Shown here one piece after another: positions 38,193 through 49,585 of a stretch of DNA of 64,000 nt. The stretch is from Escallonia rubra (Eukaryota > Streptophyta > Magnoliopsida > Escalloniales > Escalloniaceae): contig JAVXUO010001311.1 in assembly GCA_033065855.1 (NCBI GenBank), positions 620,001 through 684,000 of the forward strand, read 5' to 3'. The notes beneath the pieces were generated by a model. That model was not told where the DNA came from, made no database searches, and saw nothing but the letters and a program-made list of their open reading frames with translations. How positions within the stretch are numbered: position 1 is the first letter of the stretch; each line of letters opens with the position of its first letter. The position numbers and the translations under genes are program-made.

Positions 38193-39400
38193 AACTTTTT
38201 TTTTCTTCCGATAAATGAAAGAATGACATTGATAATGTAAAGATTATAAGATTTTCACTAGTCAGCTATTTTTGGCTTTACATTTGTAACATGAAATGGA
38301 AAAACAACACTATGACATATCATAACCAAGACAATCACTAACTAATTTAATTACAAATTGAAAAACACACAAGCCGCCGTGCGAAGTAGTCAACCTATGG
38401 AATGTTAGCCCAAACAAGGAGTCTCCTTACCGCAAGATTCACAACTTTCCGCTGTCACTTCCACACATCAACGACGCTGTGCTGCTTGAAATTTAGAATG
38501 ATGACAATTTACAACAATGAGCTAATGCCAATGCCCCAAGCACCTCACCCCGCCACCCTCGAAACTTAGTACCTAGATTGGATCGAAGAACCTTATATCC
38601 CTCCTCACACCCCGCCCCCCTTCACCCCCCCCCCCCCCCCCCCAATCCCAAACAAAAAAAAATCCCTCCCTCCCCCAAGGACCCACGGTTGACCCATTAA
38701 ATTAATCATAGCTAAAGAAGGCAGGGAAACAAATGAACCTAAAGATTCAATAGCAAGCCCCTCAGCAACTTGGAAAAACCCATACACCCCGCTAACCCTA
38801 AAACAACATCAAAGACAATGCCGTTGTGAGGTGGCTGTGAGAGAATCTTTAGAAATGAAACTTTTCCAGAATCCCCGCGGATAAGGATTCCCGTGCTGCG
38901 AAATTGACTTGTTGTCGGTGAGGAGTCAGGACACCGTCGGCGACGATTCTGGCTACCGCCTGCGAAATTCCTACCACTGTCTGCAATGAAAATCCTAACC
39001 CCGAAACCGGAGCTTCTTCTGACCCTTAAAGCGTTGAAGAAAACATCCATAATAGTAGATCGAGAGGATCTAGTAGATCTATTAAATATGACAAGATTGA
39101 CGAGATGAGTGAGACCAGAGCAAGAACCACAAGTCTCCCTCTGCAGTTCTCATAGATTGGAGGAAGGCCTGTTGGACTTGAGTCACCATCCCCGACCCAT
39201 GTTTATGCTGTCGACGAATTCGAAGGATGGGTCAAAAACACCACAAAACACCAGATTGCAAACCGAGTTCACCATTACGATCGTGGAGACACAAAAGACG
39301 GCCACCGCCCCAAGCGTGCTAACGCATAGTAGGGCGGCAAGGGGAGGCGTTAGAAATGAAGTTTTTAAGAGAATTCATAAGAAACTTTCAAAGACGTAAA
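38193..39400 (-). mobile_element. Second short LINE-like element (tentative)
   Basis: On the minus strand it ends with TTATCAATGTCATTCTTTC and CATTTATCGG followed by an A run, very like the LINE-type end at 33212-33240. Upstream it has a C/G homopolymer run (38626-38643) and a stretch with GTCGGCGAC and ACCGCC motifs, followed by GATCTAGTAGATC near 39070; comparable motifs occur in the same order in the element at 33212-34402. Its 5' limit is only a guess. Confidence 0.35.
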
Positions 39401-39711
39401 ATGAACTTCATTCACAAGTAATTACGGACGTAACAAGTAAGTACGGACGTAACAAGAGATCAAAAGAATTCGAAATTATACTCTTGATGCATTTCATAAA
39501 TGACACTCTTGATGCATCTCATAACGGTAAATATTAAATACAAACATACTCACACGATTACGATTAGGATTAAACACGAATCTCAGCGGCAAAACAACAT
39601 TGAACCCCACAGTCCTGTATGCCTTATCTGTCACAGTCTAGTGTCAATGGAATGAAACTCTTCCCAAGTGGCCAACAGGTATTCCGCTGTCTAGTCAATT
39701 TCGTCTGTTCA

Positions 39712-39718
39712 CTATAAG
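39712..39718 (+). promoter_or_regulatory. Probable TATA box of MinD
   Basis: CTATAAG lies 75-81 bp before the MinD ATG, which would give a leader of about 45 bases. Judged by position and sequence only. Confidence 0.45.
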
Positions 39719-39792
39719 AGTAAGACACAGAGGTTAGAGGCTCTTCCTCCTCAATCTAAATCCCCCCAAAAACACAAAGCCTAACAAATTCA

Positions 39793-40779
39793 ATGATATC
39801 TGTCCAATTCCCCACAAACCCTAAACCCTCCTCTTCAATGTACTACTCCGCATTAACCCCCTTCAACAAGACTCTACACCCGCCAATTCCCCACCACCAC
39901 CCCAAACTCATCACCACCATCAGATCCGTGCTCCAGTACAACCGCAGGCCCCAGCTCGCCGGAGAAACCCCGAGGGTCGTCGTTATCACCTCCGGCAAGG
40001 GCGGCGTCGGCAAGACCACCACCACCGCCAACGTCGGCCTCTCGCTCGCCCGCCTCGGCCATTCCGTTGTCGCCGTCGACGCCGACGTCGGCCTCCGCAA
40101 CCTCGACCTCCTCCTCGGCCTCGAGAACCGCGTCAACTACACCGTCGTCGAGGTCCTCAACGGCGACTGCCGCCTCGACCAGGCCCTCGTCCGGGACAAG
40201 CGCTGGCCCAACTTCCAGCTCCTCTGCATCTCCAAGCCCAGGTCCAAACTCCCAATGGGGTTCGGTGGAAAAGCCCTCGTCTGGCTCGTTGACGCCTTGA
40301 AAGTGCGCGAGGAAGGTTGCCCTGACTTTATTCTGATCGATTGCCCGGCCGGCATCGATGCCGGGTTCATTACCGCGATAACCCCGGCCAATGAGGCCGT
40401 TTTGGTGACCACGCCGGATATAACGAGTTTAAGGGATGCTGACCGGGTTACGGGCTTACTGGAGTGCGACGGGATTAGGGATATAAAGATGATTGTGAAC
40501 AGGGTCCGGACGGATATGATCAAGGGGGAGGATATGATGTCGGTTCTCGACGTGCAGGAGATGTTGGGGCTGGCTTTGCTGGGGGTGATTCCCGAGGACA
40601 CGGAGGTGATTCGGAGCACAAACAGGGGGTACCCGCTCGTGCTGAATAAGCCGCCCACGATGGCTGGGATGGCGTTTGAGCAGGCGGCTTGGAGGCTGGT
40701 GGAGCAGGACAGTATGAAGGCTGTCATGGTTGAGGAAGAGCCCAAGAAGCGCGGGTTCTTCTCGTTCTTTGGTGGGTAG
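39793..40779 (+). CDS. MIND1: Plastid MinD, division-site regulator ATPase
   Basis: Intronless, 328 residues, as in Arabidopsis MinD1 (ARC11). A Ser/Pro/His-rich leader of about 55 residues is a chloroplast transit peptide. The ParA/MinD ATPase follows: deviant Walker A SGKGGVGKTT at 67-76 with both signature lysines (K69, K74), VDADVGLRNLDLLLG, LIDCPAGIDAGF (Walker B) and VNRVRTDM. The C-terminal end KKRGFFSFFGG is the amphipathic tail used for membrane contact. MinD works with MinE, ARC3 and MCD1 to keep the FtsZ ring at mid-plastid. From about 39990 to 40260 the codons end almost only in C or G, unlike the rest of the window. A broken tandem copy lies 3.5 kb downstream. Confidence 0.97.
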   Translation: MISVQFPTNPKPSSSMYYSALTPFNKTLHPPIPHHHPKLITTIRSVLQYNRRPQLAGETPRVVVITSGKGGVGKTTTTANVGLSLARLGHSVVAVDADVGLRNLDLLLGLENRVNYTVVEVLNGDCRLDQALVRDKRWPNFQLLCISKPRSKLPMGFGGKALVWLVDALKVREEGCPDFILIDCPAGIDAGFITAITPANEAVLVTTPDITSLRDADRVTGLLECDGIRDIKMIVNRVRTDMIKGEDMMSVLDVQEMLGLALLGVIPEDTEVIRSTNRGYPLVLNKPPTMAGMAFEQAAWRLVEQDSMKAVMVEEEPKKRGFFSFFGG

Positions 40780-43260
40780 CAGGTGAAGGAAGTTCGAGGC
40801 GGTGTTTGGGTTCATAAAAATGGTTACAAGGATATGGTGGTTTGTGGTTTTGGTTGGAGCTGCTCGCTGTGTACAGTGGTTAGGTTCTGCATTGGAGGTC
40901 TATTGCTAAGGTTAGAAATTTGTGATGTATATCTGGTGAACTGTATGTTTGTGCTTTGGTAACAAGTTCATTTTTTTGGTGGCTTAGGGAAATTTCTTGT
41001 GCTTACTAATGAATTTGCTGTCAGTTGCTGTTTATTGCTCAAAATCAATTGATATAGTGGACAGCAAAAATCACCTACCCCCCAACTCCAAGGAAATGTT
41101 ATCTGGCTGGAATCAGTTTCAAATAGTGATTTTTAGTTTCTCTATCGGAAACAAGTTGCGAGTCTTACAAGCCTTACATCTCATTAGATCGTGCTATAAG
41201 TTACATCCGTGTAATTGTAACGTGCCTGTGAACCTTACTAGTTTCACGTCCCAGGGTTACAGCCATTGGCTGACTTAGGAGGCCAAACATAATGCAGCAC
41301 CATTATACCCCATTAAATGTTTGTAGGTAAGAGCCAAATAGAATAGAATTTGATCATTTTCTCTAGTTGAGCTCATCCTTTTGTAGTTAAGCTTCAATAA
41401 TCGACATTGTTGCCATCTTGCTGGAATTAGATTCAAATACCATGTCATATTCTTCCACCTGAACCAAGTTGTGAGTCTAGTTAAAGGCCTTGCTTTTCAC
41501 TTGACATGCTTTAAGTTGCATTAGTATATTTTCACGTGCTTGAGAACCTTTTATCTTCAACTAGGAGTTTAATGTCCCTGGTCACAGCCATTTGTTGACT
41601 TTGGAGGCCAAGCACAATGCAGCACCATCACACCCCATCGCATGTTTGTACGCCAGAGCCAAATAGAATAGATGATGCTGCCGTTTGGGAATTTGTGGCA
41701 GCGAGTAAATGATGCGGAATTGGCTGAAAATTGTGGGGTTATTACTCATTGATAAGGCTCCAACTTAAGACATTTTATTGATATACAAATGAAAGTTGGT
41801 TGTAGTTACTGTAATTTGTTGTGCATTTGGTACATTATGTGTCATTAGAAGAATGATTACAGAAACATGGTAGACGTCCCACGAATCTGTGTCAGATTTG
41901 CTATTTGAGGTGTTAAGCAACCCTTCTTTTATCATCACATATTCACATACTCTGTGGCCAAAGGCCCAAAGCAATGAAATAGAATGTCCGTTGTTATTTC
42001 TATTAGGTTATGTAAGTATTGTGAAGAAAGGGAATCCAAGTAAAGAGTACCAAAGTAGTACTGCCCTTCAACAACGTACGTATCTTTGCTTGTAACTTCC
42101 ACGGATGTAACACACAGTCCTTCATCATTGTAGGTTGTTATAACCTATGAAGCACCGGTGCGGCACTTAGGGTGAAGCACCGGCACCGGGTATGCGTCGG
42201 GTGCGCCTCAGGTGTGGCACATGTGCGTGTCCACCATTTTTTTTTAATTTCTTTAATCCCGGGTGCGTATCGGCTCAGATCTGTGACCACCGGCCACTCC
42301 AGCGACACCGGCAAGGACTCTGACGAGAGAGGAGACTGGAGAGAAGAAGTAGAAGCAGCAGAAGAAGGAGAAGGACTTACCGGTGACGACGTGCGGCCAG
42401 AAAAGAAGTTGAAGCCGGTCGATGTAATCTATGTTGGAGGCTGACCGGCAAAGAGATGCTTTCTTTTAATTAATATTGGGAAGGTTGACTTTTGACTTGA
42501 CTCTTGACAAAATGTTTGTTAATTTATGTTAAGTACCCATTGTTAAGTTATTACATAAACCACCCCAGTACTTCAAAGAAATTAAAGTGATACCACATAA
42601 AAACTTTATTCCTTTCAAATTTATAATTTTAATATTTATAAAACAGCCCATTAAACTTAACAAATTCTCACTAAAAGCTTTAAAATTTACGAGAGAGCTC
42701 ATTAAACTTAAAACCTCACTACTTTGTTTGGAATATTAATATCTTTTTACGTAAGTGTATATCACTGAAAGTATTAAAAATTTAATACTAAGTGTATATA
42801 TTATTAAAAAAATATTTATAAAATTTGCCGTATCCCCGCCGCACCCGTATCCTAAAATTTTCAAAAATGCCGCATCCGTGTATCCGCACCCGCATCCGTG
42901 CTTCATAGGTTATAACTCTGGCGTATTAGTTACACTTTACGTAATTTAATGACGTGAGGTGAGTATTTGGATATGTAATTTAGTGACGTGAGGTGAGTAT
43001 TTAAAAAGTATGAGACATACATATCCACGTAGCTAAGATACAGTGACAATGATATTGAAGGAGCAAATACTCTCTTCTGACTTGGTATGTGGTGACCCTT
43101 TTCCAGTGACTGACTTTTTTGGCTTTTGGTGTCTACAACTAAAACTTTCTTAGAAGCGGCCGCTTCATTTTCTCAAATGGCGAATAGCTGTGGAAAACTA
43201 AGAAGATTCATAGGCAAAGAGGATGAGGATAGTACTTATTTGCTGTTTTACATGTTATCC
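40780..43260 (+). repeat. Downstream flank of MinD, duplicated at 45234-46490
   Basis: Blocks shared in order with the flank of the MinD pseudogene: GGTTAGGTTCTG near 40877 and 45318, AACAAGTTCATTT near 40960 and 45419, CATGGTAGACG near 41866 and 46023, and GCAAAGAGGA near 43217 and 46449. The tandem duplication therefore covered MinD plus at least 2.4 kb downstream. The left copy is longer, mainly because of the TIR element at 42144-42909. No gene is seen in this flank. Confidence 0.75.
42144..42909. mobile_element. TIR element with CCTATGAAGCAC ends (766 bp)
   Basis: Left end CCTATGAAGCACCGGTGCGG; right end read in reverse CCTATGAAGCACGGATGCGG. Both are flanked by TTATAA (42138-42143 and 42910-42915). 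The ends are rich in GGTGCG and GTATCC motifs; the interior is partly GC-rich (42290-42440) and partly AT-rich, with no transposase. The superfamily is not certain. The same place in the duplicated flank near 46270 has no insertion. Confidence 0.75.
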
Positions 43261-44283
43261 TCTCTTAAGGGTTAAACTCTCATTCATGCGTAAAAGGGTA
43301 TTTAAATAAGCATAGCCTACACCGTGATACCAAAGGAAGCAACAACTTTTGGCCAAACAATGTCTGCTTATGCAACCAACTTCAGTTTGTTAGGCATTTG
43401 TTTTGCAAAAAAAGCAGTTGCTTTTACAGTAGATCTGGTCTAACTCTTTGAATCTTTCTATAATGTGGAGTATCCTGCCCTCAATCTTTTCTTTTGCTCT
43501 GACTGGCCCAAATTATCTTAGAAAGATGTTAATAAGTATCTCACCCCTCCTATAAAAAGCAACGGGTGTCAAGCTGTCCTTTGCCAATAAGCTTTCCTAA
43601 CTGGCTACTAGGCATGGCTTTAGAAAATGGCCATTATGTATAATATCGACCGATACATGATGGGAATTCAGATATCTGATACGATTACAGACTGATATAC
43701 TGGTTCTAATGAAACTCACACTTGTATCGCCATTACGTTATTGTTACGGTTTTAATTACGTTAAAAAGAGCCGTTATGGCCGATACAGTTTGATATGTGC
43801 TGTTGTAGCACCTACCTGGATATCAAACTTTGGTCACTTACAAAGCTCTTTCTCGCCACAAAACCTCAGATCTGTTTTCTTACTGCAGATTTACAAGATT
43901 TAAAGGTCAGATTTATTTATCCAAACTCAAAAGGACTTGAAACTTCAGGGGTTTCCATTTTCAGAATATGAAACATGCATCTCTACTTTCTTCGTCCAAT
44001 CTCATTGGCCTTCATAGAACTGTGTGTAACTGGTGAGATTTTGTAGATCAAAGGGTGAAAATGTGATGACTTAAACACAGATTAGGGTAAACAGTTTTAG
44101 GTATTGCTGATCCCTTTCCTGTCTCAGTCCGTCCAGCATCCATCACCTCCGTTTCACAGCTCATTACTAACTTCAAACATTCGTCATCATTTAGACTACC
44201 TGAGTTAGTAGCAGGCTAACTAGCGGCAAACATGCCCTGCCTTCTCCTCCTCCTCTCTAGCCACCACCCAAAACACTCTAGCA
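43261..44283. other. Spacer upstream of the MinD pseudogene
   Basis: AT-rich; nothing recognised. The segment just before 44284 (Ser/Pro-coding and CTCC-rich) should correspond to the MinD promoter in the duplicated unit, but similarity to 39.6-39.8 kb is weak by eye. Confidence 0.4.
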
Positions 44284-45233
44284 ATGAGATCCTTACAATT
44301 CCTCAGAGACCCTAAACCATGCTCCATGTACTCCACAGTAATCCCCTTTACCAAAACCCTAAACCCCCCAAAATCCTACCACCACCAAGTCCAGACCCTA
44401 CACCACAAGACCCACAGTTATATCGGTCATCTGATAACAAGCGCCAGCTCGCCGACAAGACCCCAAGGGTCATCATAATCACCTTTGGCAATGGTGGCGT
44501 CGGCAAGACTACCACCACCGCCTATGTTTGCCTGCCTAGGCTACTAAATAATCGCTAGCGACTCCCACATTTGCCTCCGCAACCTCATCGGCCTCGAGAA
44601 CTGCATCAACTACATCATCGTCAATGTCCTCAATGGCGATTGTCGCCTCGACCGGGCCCTCGTCCACAACAAGCGCTGGCCCAGCTTCCAGCTCCTCTGC
44701 ATCTTGAAGCCCAGATCCAAGCTCCCAATTGGGTTCGGCAGCAAAGCCCTAGTCTGGCTTGTTGACGCGTTGAAAGTATGCGAGGAAGGTTGCCGATTTT
44801 ATCCTAAATTGATTCCCCAGCTGGCATCGATGCTGGGCTCATTACCGTGATAATGCCTGCCAATGATATTGTTTTAGTTACCACCGAGTTTAAGGGATGC
44901 AGACAGGGTTAGTGATTGTTGGAATGCGATGGGATCAGGGACATAAAGATGACCGTGACCCAGGTTTGATGGATATGATTAAGGGGGAGGATATGATTTT
45001 GATTCTTGTTGTTCAGGAGATGATGGGGCTGGCATGCTGGGGGTGATTGAGGTGATTTGGAGCACGAATAGGGGGTACCCCTCTCGTGTTGAATAAGCCG
45101 CCCAAGTTGGCTGGGATGGCGTTTGGGCAGGTGGCCTAGAGGCTGGTGAAACATGACAGTATGAACTATGAAGGCTGTTATGGTTGAGCAAGAGCCCAAA
45201 AAACGTGGGGTTTTCTCGTTTTTCAGTGGGTAG
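44284..45233 (+). pseudogene. Broken tandem copy of MinD
   Basis: The start (MRSLQFLRDPKPCSMYST), Walker A area, central ENCINYI-type region and C-terminal end (KKRGVFSFFSG, stop 45231-45233) follow MinD from end to end, but the frame shifts at least several times. The first frame runs to about 44478, a second holds LADKTPRVIIITFGNGGVGK and ends in a stop at 44556-44558, and later parts sit in other frames. The signature Walker A lysine is replaced by Asn (GNGGVGK), so ATPase function was probably lost early. Introns and poly(A) are absent, but so are they in MinD; the copied 3' flank shows it arose by DNA tandem duplication and not by retroposition. Confidence 0.92.
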
Positions 45234-46490
45234 AAGCTGAAGGCAATTTGAATTGGTGATCTGGGATGACAACAATGACTTGTATTGGGGGGAAATTTTG
45301 GTTGATAAGTATGTGATTGTGGTTAGGTTCTGGACTGGAAGCTAGTGGTAAGGTTATATTATATATGAATTTTGAAGTTTGTGATGAATATCTCCTGAAC
45401 AGTATGTCTGTTCCTTAGAAACAAGTTCATTTCTTTTTCACCACCAATGTGGTGGCTTAGGAAAATTCTAAAGTTTGAGATCTGGTTTACTGCCAGTCAA
45501 TTGTTATTGTTAAAATGCAGTTGATTCGACTGTCTGATTTTCAAGCATGACAGTTCAACTATGTTGGTAAGAATTTGATCAATTCCTAAAGTTGAGCTCA
45601 TTCATTGTTGCTAAGTGTCAAAGATTGATACAGTTGCATTTTGCTACAGAAAACAGCCCAATCACCCCCCAATTTCCTCCATCTGGAGCAAGTTGCCAGT
45701 CTAACTAGAAGCCTGCATCTCACTAGACCATGCTTTAAGTTGCATCAGTGTAATTTTCACGTGCTTGTGACCCTTCTACATTTCAACTAGGAATTTAATG
45801 TCCCATCAAATGTTTGTAGGTAAGAACAAAATGCAAAAGATGCTGCTGCTATGGGAAATTTTGTGGGAATGACTGAATGATGTGACTATGGGTAACAATT
45901 TGTGGGGGTTATTGATAGTTGCTATATATACTTTTTATTGCTGTGAACATGTATAATGTTCATATCCATCAATGGTAGTTGATCGGTATTGTATATTCGT
46001 TATAAGAACGATGATTGCAGGCACATGGTAGACGGTCTCAAAGGCTTTTCCCCAGTAGTCGTGGGTTTGTTGTATTTGTGTAGCCAGCCTAATAAGACGG
46101 GCTACTCCAGAAACAGCTGCTGCCAAATCGGTGAAGTGTGTTGTTGTTTCTTTTAGGATCCAAGCAAATAGCACAGAAACTAGAGTAGTACTACCCTTGA
46201 CTAACTTGGGTATCTTTGCTTGTACTTTCGGCAGTCGCAATGCTCTGCCCTTCAACAATGTGGGTTATGCTGAATGAACGATGTGAGGAAGTACTTGAAT
46301 GATGTGAGGTGGATGGACAAACATATTCAGTTTATCTGATTCGCACATGGTTAGCGAATTCTATGCCGGAGAGACTCTTTGGATCTCCCCGTCTACAGCT
46401 AGAACCTGCTTGGCGAGAATCTGAGGCGAATTATGAAGATCCATAAGCAAAGAGGACAATACTCGTGTGCTGATTTACACATGGTGGCAA
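45234..46490 (+). repeat. Duplicated downstream flank of the MinD pseudogene
   Basis: Partner of the flank at 40780-43260. It lacks the 766-bp TIR element and has several small deletions. Divergence is comparable with that between MinD and the pseudogene. Confidence 0.75.
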
Positions 46491-47856
46491 TGGGATTGTG
46501 GAACTTGGTAACTCTCTCCGGGGTAGCACGCTTGACGCCATTCTGGACAAGTTGTGTAGTTGGTCTCTATATATATAGGAAGAGAAGGTATGTAGATCGT
46601 GTCACACCGAAACCAATGATTCTAGACAATCCGACCGTTTTGAGCACATGACATGTGTCTGAAGGTGATTGGTTCTGCGCCTGAGATCGATCTCGACGGG
46701 AAGCATTCAAATGTCAGGTTGCAGTTCCCGGGAAGAATATGCCGGCAGGTGGGACGGAGAAATTGCCGCCGCCAATTCCATGGTCACAACTAAAATCGGA
46801 GGAGAGCGTGGGCTGGGCCCTGCTTCATTTTTGGAGTTCAAAATGGCAACAAACGAGGCTGGGCCTTGCTCAAGTCGGCTCAATGTAAAAATAAGCCTCC
46901 TGTTTAGTTCTGTCACTGTAGCACCTGTAGGAATCAGGGCTAAGAGCCCCCCCCTCGACCATTTAGCTTGGTTCGGGGTTGATTGGGCATCTGGGTCCTC
47001 TCCGAATAATTGTAAACGTGCAGTCCGAGGAAGCGTTATAGCTGTGAATTTGTCGCTAAAAAGTACAGATGAAGGTTAAAGAAGCATAAGCCTAGAGAAA
47101 GATGCTTGTTGACTTGGACCCTAGATGGGGAACCTCATCGGAGTCCTGGGCCCCAAGAGTTTACTTTGGTCGGTTCAATAAAGTTTGAAACATGGCTACG
47201 TGGAAGGTTAGCACTTAGCACCTTTCACACATAGGAATGTAGGCAGTCAAAATCAAATACAGGGCCACCCATGTTCTTGAGTTTTCTTTAGGTTTTGAGT
47301 ATTTAAAATGTGGAAATTAATTAACACGATCAATTCTGTTGACCACGACTGATTTACAAAAATAATATGTTCGGTTTGGTTTGATTTTTCTGAAACCGTT
47401 ATAACTCGAACCCAATCGCACCCCTTACGTCCGGTTAAAGTTATTTTTATTGTTTAATTCGTCAACAACGTTATAATTTGTTTCTTTTTTATAAATTGAT
47501 TATGGTCGTTTCGATTTCGTGCTCAACTTCGAAATTGAACCATGCCAACGGTACTAACATGTGATTTTTCTTTTAGGAAAATTAGTCAAGATTAAATGTG
47601 GATGTTAGAAATCCAAATGATATTAACTTCATCTCATGTTGAGTCCGTGTGAACATTCATCGGCAGCATGCTCTTTTGTGTCATTAAGTTCTAATGCACG
47701 AAGGCTTTTAAAAAAAAAATTAGTCTCACTGAGGCAAAGTTACTTGTTTCATACATGTTTAAATATCAATGTAGTCGTCTTATTCAACCAGAAAGAGCTA
47801 TCACACTCACCACGGCCACATGAGCACGAAGGATCATAAAAAATATGTGACCGGAA

Positions 47857-47898
47857 CCCCCCCCCCCCCCCCCCAACACACACACACACACACACACC
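47857..47898. repeat. Compound microsatellite (C)18(AC)n
   Basis: A run of about 18 C followed by about 11 AC units and a T run. Confidence 0.92.
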
Positions 47899-48377
47899 TT
47901 TTTTTGTTGCTTTGAGCGAAAATTCTAATAATCATAATATTGATAGGTAGTAAACGGTAGAGTAGTAAGAACAAAAATAACGTCTTATCGCACTACTTTC
48001 AGCTAGTTGTATAAAGTCAAGCCTCTTTACATTCACAAAAGCGGCAAAAATTATGTGTTGGAAGTTTTTATTTTTATTTTTGTCATCATTAGTAAAAGGC
48101 TAAATTGAGTAATCTAAAAGTTAATCCTCAAAATGTCTGCCATTCAATGCATACGAAGGTACTGAAAGTGGAGGAGCCACTAAGGTTTCGTGCCTAATAA
48201 TAGAGAAGATTGGTACCCAACGTGGCATTTGCTCCGACATCTCGCGCCATAACGTGGTTGAGTCACCAACAATAGGACTTGGGACTAGGAAAGATATATA
48301 TACTTGTCATAGGCCGCCAAACAGCTCCTTTAAAGACATTTGGCACAAAAGTATTCGTGTACCCTGTAATTCTAGTC

Positions 48378-48413
<36 letters not shown>
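48378..48413. repeat. (ATA)n microsatellite
   Basis: About 12 ATA units without interruption. Confidence 0.95.
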
Positions 48414-48415
<2 letters not shown>

Positions 48416-49022
48416 TACCTTCAAAGGTGCACTTTCTATTGAACACTCAAATTCATTACTAAAAAAATAGCACACGCTAGTGCTATTTTATGTTATGGAT
48501 TAAGAATATGACCAATCAGACCGCACCGATCCACAAATTAGGCCGGGGGGTGGCACACGCTAGTGCTTTGAGTGCATTAGGCATTGCTCGGAGTGTGATT
48601 GGGAACGAAGTGTTGACTTGAGACTTAACTAATGCAAGGTCGAGAGCAAAAGTAAAAAGCGACGTTGCTCAGCGTCTATACGCATTAGCTTGTAAAATTT
48701 TAAAAAACGGGTAATAAGATTCGGAGTGCGAGCATTATTCGCTCGGAATATATGCTTTTGACAAATCGATATTTGGCAGAAGACCTTCTTGGACTGATTT
48801 TCAAACTCAGTGTTGAACGAGCCAAACGAGATAAAAACGACAAGTAAAATATATATTAGGTATTATTAATTGGGTGAGAATGATCTTATGGTTGTCTGAT
48901 AATGTGAGATATGTTGGGTGGTACAGAATCAACGTTTTCCTTTATTTGGATTCTTAGCGACCCACGACTTTGACCCTTCATCCATGAATGGAAGACATAC
49001 GGTGGTAAGGGAACCGGATCCA

Positions 49023-49160
49023 GATCCCCTGCTGTAACACATGGTTACAACAGGGGTGTTGTACCCATTTCTGTGAGAGAGGGGGAAGAGAGAGAGTAAC
49101 TATGCTTACATCCCCCTCTCTCTCTCCCCCCTCTGTAACCATGGGTTACAGCAGGGAATC
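49023..49160. mobile_element. Small foldback MITE
   Basis: The arms CCCCTGCTGTAACACATGGT at the left and, in reverse, CCCTGCTGTAACCCATGGTT at the right form a hairpin of about 135 bp with GA- and CT-rich inner parts that also pair (GAGAGAGGGGGAAGAG against CCCCCTCTCTCTC). A relative sits at 51900-51994 in the hydroxylase gene. Confidence 0.7.
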
Positions 49161-49439
49161 CCAATCCCTGGGAACCCGGGTCACAAAATCGATTGCGGCT
49201 AATTTGTTGTTTTTTTGTTTGTGCCTGGAACTGGAAGAGGTATGGCTCCCATGTGACAGTGTGAGCTGTACTTATTCCTATTCAAGCCTACTGTTCTAAA
49301 CCAAAAGAAAAATAGAAAAAAGAAGGAAGAAGATGAATATGTGCTTGGTAACAACTTTGGTTTTTCTTTCTCGCGAGGAGGAGAGATGTTGGCCGTTAAC
49401 CAATCCGGTTTCGTATAGTGATAATTAATTATTACTGAA

Positions 49440-49585
49440 TATGGAGTATTATTAGTGGCATTTTTACAACGACAATTTTTAGAGGAACTTTTTAGCATCA
49501 CCGATTAAAAGCTTCTACTGAACATAATTAGTAACCATCAGTTGTAGCTATATAAGAAGGTTGTATGTAGGCTCGTCTTACGACC
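49440..49585 (+). repeat. Dispersed GCGAC/AATTGTCGC repeat, copy 1 (diverged)
   Basis: Shares with copies at 56.1, 58.2 and 58.6 kb the order ACGACAATTTTTAG, then AACCATCAGTTGTAGCTATATA and AGAAGGTTGTA. It is the most diverged of the copies. Confidence 0.45.

Noticed and set aside
46669-47079. Open frame of 136 codons on the plus strand
   Set aside because: No recognised domain, no supporting splice sites or neighbours; kept only as a remark in the spacer entry.
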